Source: Periplaneta americana (Eukaryota > Arthropoda > Insecta > Blattodea > Blattidae). Taken from it: a stretch of DNA of 64,000 nucleotides. A model generated the notes under the pieces. It saw nothing but the letters and a program-made list of their open reading frames with translations. It searched no databases and was not told the DNA's origin. Made by a program: the position numbers and the translations under genes. Below are positions 59,864-64,000 of the stretch, in pieces (position 1 is the stretch's first letter; every line of letters starts with the position of its first letter). Location of the stretch: assembly GCF_040183065.1 (NCBI RefSeq), contig NC_091128.1:171713244-171777243 (forward strand). The letters are read 5' to 3'.

Positions 59864-60042
59864 TAGAATAACTCTTCTCGGGTTCTCAGCCAGGTGAGTT
59901 GGAGATTAGCTTCCAAGCTTTCGACGGCTAGCTCTGCCATCTTCTTCAGGGACGAAGTGAAGAAGATGGCAGAGCTAGCCGTCGAAAGCTTGGAAGCTAA
60001 TCTCCAACTCACCTGGCTGAGAACCCGAGAAGAGTTATTCTA
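59864..60042. repeat. Perfect 85-bp inverted repeat with 9-nt loop
   Basis: Arms 59864-59948 and 59958-60042 are identical reverse complements as far as I can read, around 'gggacgaag'. The right arm read forward contains AELAVESLEANLQLTWLRTR. It resembles a snapback copy of a retroelement end. Confidence 0.92.
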
Positions 60043-60915
60043 CATCAAACGCCGGAAAGCCTCAAGTCATACATTCTTTTGGCAGTCCTGTCGTCTGAAA
60101 GTCCTGTTAATTCTGGTGTTTTATTGTAGCTTATTTTATTTATTTTTATGTAATTTTGTTTTTTTATTCATTTTATTTTTTAAATTATATCATTTTAAGT
60201 TATTTATTGTTTCGTTTATTCTGTTCTTTTAAAATGACCAAAGAAGTGCATTTAGGGAGGCTATAAGGGTACTTGAAAATTCGTATTGTAGTCTCTGACA
60301 GGGTTTCTACTCCATCACCCAGAAAGGAGGGTCGTAGTATTAGGATACACGGTCACATCTTCAAACGCGGTTAAAGTCAAGCCATACCTCGCCTTCCGCA
60401 CTCTCCCCTGTCCAAAACTTCACTGCTAGAAAAAGCCGTTTGCTGTAAGATATTTGGATGGTTCCTCGGAAAGTATTCCTAAGGTCTGAGATGTGCAGTG
60501 GCGACAACTCACGAACAGAAAGTGGAAGTTTGAAAAGATTATTACGTCGGGACGCATTAAAAATCAAAATCTAATTAAAATGTTTTCTATCCTCAGAGGC
60601 ACGAAATTAAATTGTAGGATCATCCTCATATCCCTCATGGAGAAATCGCCACTGAACGTGACAGAGAAGCAAATAATTAATTTAAGCTGCCAATGTTTCA
60701 GTTAAAAGTAATTTTATTTTCAATCTGTATGCTGTGCATGGTGATTGGTACCGGGTACAGTAACTGTTGAGTTGTGTGTATAAAGACGCGAAAAGTGCTT
60801 CAGATCAAAATGAGTGATTCTCCTCCTAATGAAACAAAGAGGACGTGTTTGTATTTAGAAACATAAGACATTTATTTAATAATTTGTACTCGTATGAACA
60901 CAAGCTTTGCAATTA
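60043..60915. other. No gene recognised
   Basis: AT-rich. Open frames on both strands at about 60361-60705 have no family I recognise. No exon of the Prdx6-like gene was found here. Confidence 0.4.
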
Positions 60916-61093
60916 GGGGAGAGCTGGGTAGTATCGGACATCGGGTAATATCGGACAGTGAGTTTCTTTCATCTACCACCAGATGATAGTACCTGAATGA
61001 CATGGTTACGTTTCTGTGATGTCGCATACAGAAACGTAACCATGTTATTCATCTGGCATTAGATGAAAGAAACGCACTGTCCGATATTACCCG

Positions 61094-61147
<54 letters not shown>

Positions 61148-61742
61148 TTTTATTTTCGCTGGCAGAGTTAAGGCCATAAGGCCTTCTCTTCCACTCAACC
61201 AGCCTTAATCAATACAATACATACATTTAAATTACAAATATTTACACTACACTTAAAAGGTTCTCCAGCAATATTCTTCACTACACATTTATTTAAATTT
61301 AGATAAATCTATAAGGTAAAGTAGTAACTTAATTTATGAGCTAATTTAATTCAATGAATTATAATTAATTTAATATTTGAAATAGCTAGTAAAATGATGA
61401 AAATTAATTTAATATAAGCTTACTAGGACTATGTTACAGGGAGAATATATATATTTCTATTTCTATAATGAGAATATTAATGTAATTGCCATTAGAGGTT
61501 TTGTAAATCTATTTAGAGAAATTAATGATAATAATAATAAGAATGGACAGATGTTAGTTTCATTATAAGTAACACATATTAATCAGCAATTCATCTGTTA
61601 AGTAAGAATTTATGTAATTTTGACCTAAATGAAGTTATTGTCCAACAACCCCTTATATCACTCGGAAGCGAGTTCCAATTTCTAGCAACTGAAACTGTAT
61701 AGGATGAAGAATGTCCGATGTCCGATACTACCCAACTCTCCT
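60916..61742. mobile_element. Foldback element split by a LINE end
   Basis: The left arm contains 'gggtagtatcggacatcggg' and 'gacatggttacgtttctg'; the right arm is the reverse ('cagaaacgtaaccatg...gtccgatattacccga') and, after the LINE insertion, resumes with 'tgtccgatactacccaactc'. A near-perfect palindrome before the insertion. Confidence 0.75.
61087..61709 (-). pseudogene. LINE 3' end with (TAA)n tail
   Basis: (TAA)n at 61087-61146, then a 3' UTR nearly the same as 13352-13650 ('gagttaaggccataaggcc'). Beyond about 61540 the minus strand reads 'SYTVSVARNWNSLPSDIRGC' and FRSKLHKFLLNR, the C terminus of an RT, unlike the zinc-knuckle end that precedes the same UTR at 13732-14022. Confidence 0.7.
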
Positions 61743-61956
61743 CTACATCTCGCAATCTGAATCCCTGACAGCATTAATTTACCTTCTAAATTTTAATAAA
61801 AAGTAGTTACTAATTAATATAACAGCTTTAATGTGTAAGACTAAGATAATTTCCCTTATACTGTTTTAATATTCTAGTAACCTATATGCTCTGAAATGTT
61901 GCTCATAGATTTCTTACTCTGTTAGACGTTTCCCCTTATTTTTCTCGAGTTAAATA

Positions 61957-63138
61957 CAGGGTGGACTGCTCGAATGTACCTAATTTCAATTGTATGTGAC
62001 TGGTAAACGGTTGAATATAGAAATCTATAGTAGCGCTTATATGAAAGGAAAACTCAACAAGTTTCGATATGCACATCACCATATCTCTACGTGAGCTCCA
62101 GCTGTCACTGTGACGACATCGAAGCGATGAGCGATTTCTTGCCAAGCATGTTGGAGCATGTCTTCTGGAATGCTCTCAATAGCCTCTATGATAAGATCAC
62201 GAAGGTCTCTGACTGGGGTGGCGTACACTTTATCTTTGACGTGGTTTCGTCCGAGAAGAAAATCTTGGACATAAAATCAGGATCAGCGCAGAGACAGTCT
62301 AGCATCGTATTGGCCAATTCCACTCGTTTGGGTTTGTCAACCGGCTCCAGACGTTGCATTAACTGCACTCTGTATGCGTACAGTTTGAGACGTTTATGGG
62401 CAATTCATTGCAATGTTGATTTTGGTACTTGAAGTTCCCGCGAAGCTCTTCTTAATGACTTCCGCGGGCTTCGCTCATACGCGGCTTGAACATCTGCAAC
62501 CATTTCGTCGGATTACGACCACCACCATGCTTCTTCAACAACGATCCTGTAGCTAAAAATGTATCGTGTCACTTCTTAATGCTTTTAGCAGTTGGAGCAT
62601 CATGGTTAAACACTCGCCGATACTCCCTTTGAACTCTAACAATTGATTTAAACTCCGCATACCACAACACAGTTTGCGCTTTCATCTGCGGTGTCGCCAT
62701 TTTGACAATCGATACAATCTACGAAAAGAAACCGTGTCTGCGCACCATCTACCGACAAGATTCGAAACTTGTTGAGTTTTCCTTTCATATTTTTTTAGTA
62801 GGTTATTTTACGACGCTTAATCAACATCTTAGGTTATTTAGCATCTGAATGAGATGAAGGTGATAATGCCGGTGAAATGAGTCCGGGGTCCAGCACCTAA
62901 AGTTACCCAGCATTTGCTCATATTGGGTTGAGGGAAAACCCGGAAAAAAAACCTCAATAGGTAACTTGCCCCGTCCGGGAATCGAACCGGGGCCACCTGG
63001 TTTCGCGGCCAGACGCGCTAGCCGTTACTCTACAGATGTGGGCTTTTCTTTCATATAAACTTTATCGTAAGGTTCTATCTTCAACCGTTCACCAGTCACA
63101 TACAACTGAAATTAGGTACATTCCAGCGGTCCACTCTG
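61957..63138 (-). mobile_element. Mariner-like element (DUF4817 type), deleted, with nested SINE
   Basis: Inverted ends 'cagggtggactgctcgaatg' and '...cattccagcggtccactctg', each next to TA. On the minus strand from about 62700: MATPQMKAQTVLWYAEFKSI (N terminus), then 'RVELANTMLDCLCADPDFMS' KIFFSDETT with the first catalytic Asp. A jump to 'KVYATPVRDLRDLIIEAIES' and DVVTVTAGAHVEI (C terminus) follows. The middle of the DDE domain is deleted near 62245. Confidence 0.85.
62791..63043 (-). mobile_element. tRNA-headed SINE inside the mariner element
   Basis: Same family as 57234-57486, inverted. Flanks '(c)tttcatat' repeat on both sides (about 62782-62790 and 63048-63056). It lies in the mariner's right inverted repeat and so is younger. 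Confidence 0.88.
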
Positions 63139-63699
63139 TATTGTAACTGACCCTTGTTTACATTCTGAAAATCTAGCAACCTTACTGTCTTGAATGTACA
63201 GTAGAGCCTTGTTAATCAAGACCAAGTTGGGATAAGTTGTCCGAATTGACGAAAGTCCGAATTAACTGAAAGTACTTAAACATATAGTATGAAGTTTGTT
63301 AAAACTCCGTTTATAGCAACAAGGCACTGTATTATGCATTTAAATTGCAGTGACTTAATGTACACCCTTTGACACGGAAAATGGTCGCTGTCCTGTAGCG
63401 TGAATTTATATGAAAGTGTCGTTTGGGTTAGTGTGCGATGTACACGGGGAAATATTAAGGGTATATGTACGTGAACGACCACAAATATTATCAGAAAAAG
63501 CAGGCTCTAAATTTCCACAATTTTAAAAGGAAATGAACTCACAATTGGACAAAAATTAGAAGGTACCACAACAAGACTTATTAGAACTTAAATATCTGAT
63601 AAAATTATTAAAAAGGTTACTAATAATATTGTTTAGAAATCACTATTTAAGTTACTTTAAATTAAATTGTTCAAAATTTGAAAATTTTCACACATATTA
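63139..63699. other. Possible pogo-type end, otherwise nothing
   Basis: At 63189 'cagtagagccttgttaatca' resembles the left end of a pogo-type element (compare 38627), but no right end is seen. The remainder is AT-rich. Confidence 0.35.
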
Positions 63700-64000
63700 C
63701 ACTCAGGGACAAAAAAACCCGGACACTTCTATATTTACTTGTATTTTGTTGCCAATTATTTCAAAATGAAACAAAATCCATTTAAACAAAATAATGTTTC
63801 ATTTAGCACCTTATAAGGCAACATTTGAAAAAAAAACTCTGATGAGAAAATTTACAAAAAATTACAAAGGTCGTATAACTATGGCATCGTTTGGTCTAAC
63901 TGTTTTTTATTTTATGGTGCCTTAAACATTATAAACTCTTTTTAGTAACGGGTATTACCCCCTCTGGCTTGAATAACTGCATCCATACGTCTTGGCATGC
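63700..64000 (-). mobile_element. Tc1-like transposon, cut by the window edge
   Basis: The left end 'cactcagggacaaaaaaac' follows TA. At the right edge the minus strand reads MPRRMDAVIQARGGNTRY, the C-terminal end of Tc1 transposases ('SMPRR...VI.ARGG.T.Y'). The main part lies right of the window. Confidence 0.8.

Noticed and set aside
59791-60232. Mirror-image ORFs MSWRLASKLSTASSAIFF on both strands
   Set aside because: They are the two arms of a perfect inverted repeat, not two genes.
1-64000. CRISPR array, operon or prokaryotic defence system
   Set aside because: No spaced identical short repeats with unique spacers and no prokaryotic genes; introns and insect transposons throughout.
60043-64000. 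Remaining 5' exons of the second Prdx6-like gene
   Set aside because: I looked on the minus strand for active-site ([10 protein letters not shown]-like) and YPATTGRNF-like coding and saw none; they must lie outside the window or be absent.

Overview
The window reads as nuclear DNA of a large, repeat-rich insect genome, most likely a cockroach or termite (Blattodea; Periplaneta-like). That assignment is an inference from three things: AT-rich spliced genes with multi-kilobase introns, interstitial CCTAA (TTAGG-type) telomere-like repeats, and families of tRNA-headed SINEs, an RTE-type LINE with a GTAA-type tail, and mariner, hAT, PIF/Harbinger-like, P-like and pogo elements of the kind I associate with that order. 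No bacterial operons, CRISPR arrays or rRNA genes are present.

Host genes. (1) 2950-22285 (+): eight exons encoding the C-terminal 532 residues of golgin GM130 (GOLGA2), a cis-Golgi coiled-coil tether; the 5' part lies outside the window. (2) 35014-46042 (+): a complete five-exon 1-Cys peroxiredoxin (Prdx6), 220 aa. (3) 55295-59317 (-): the last two coding exons of a second, divergent Prdx6-like gene. It has the same intron phases and the same 129-nt last exon as gene 2 and is arranged tail-to-tail with it. Its 5' exons must lie beyond the right edge or are missing.

Layout. 1-2949: SINE end, foldback element, a solo LTR, a mariner-type MITE and a GT/GC minisatellite with Z-DNA-like sequence. 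2950-22285: GM130 with introns filled by MITEs, LINE 3' ends, hAT, Tc1, PIF/Harbinger-like and mariner relics, and an unusual set of tRNA-like units arranged as inverted pairs. 22286-35013: intergenic, with nested inverted-repeat elements, SINEs, a short P-like element, and pogo/Tigger, LINE and MULE relics, ending in an 88-bp tandem duplication just before Prdx6. 35014-46042: Prdx6; its third intron (about 7.9 kb) holds a second inverted tRNA-like element, a nested pogo element and a large SINE. 46043-55294: a second solo LTR, SINE and LINE remnants, telomere-like repeats with a 60-bp tandem hairpin repeat, and two THAP-bearing P-like elements. 55295-64000: the second Prdx6-like gene with an intron full of nested elements, then a perfect 85-bp hairpin, a foldback split by a LINE, a mariner split by a SINE, and the end of a Tc1 element.

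The three host genes do not form a functional unit that I can see. The main interest is the peroxiredoxin pair and the transposon archaeology: exact target-site duplications let many insertions be bounded to the base and ordered in time. All family assignments come from reading translated motifs and terminal repeats by eye; no database search was run.
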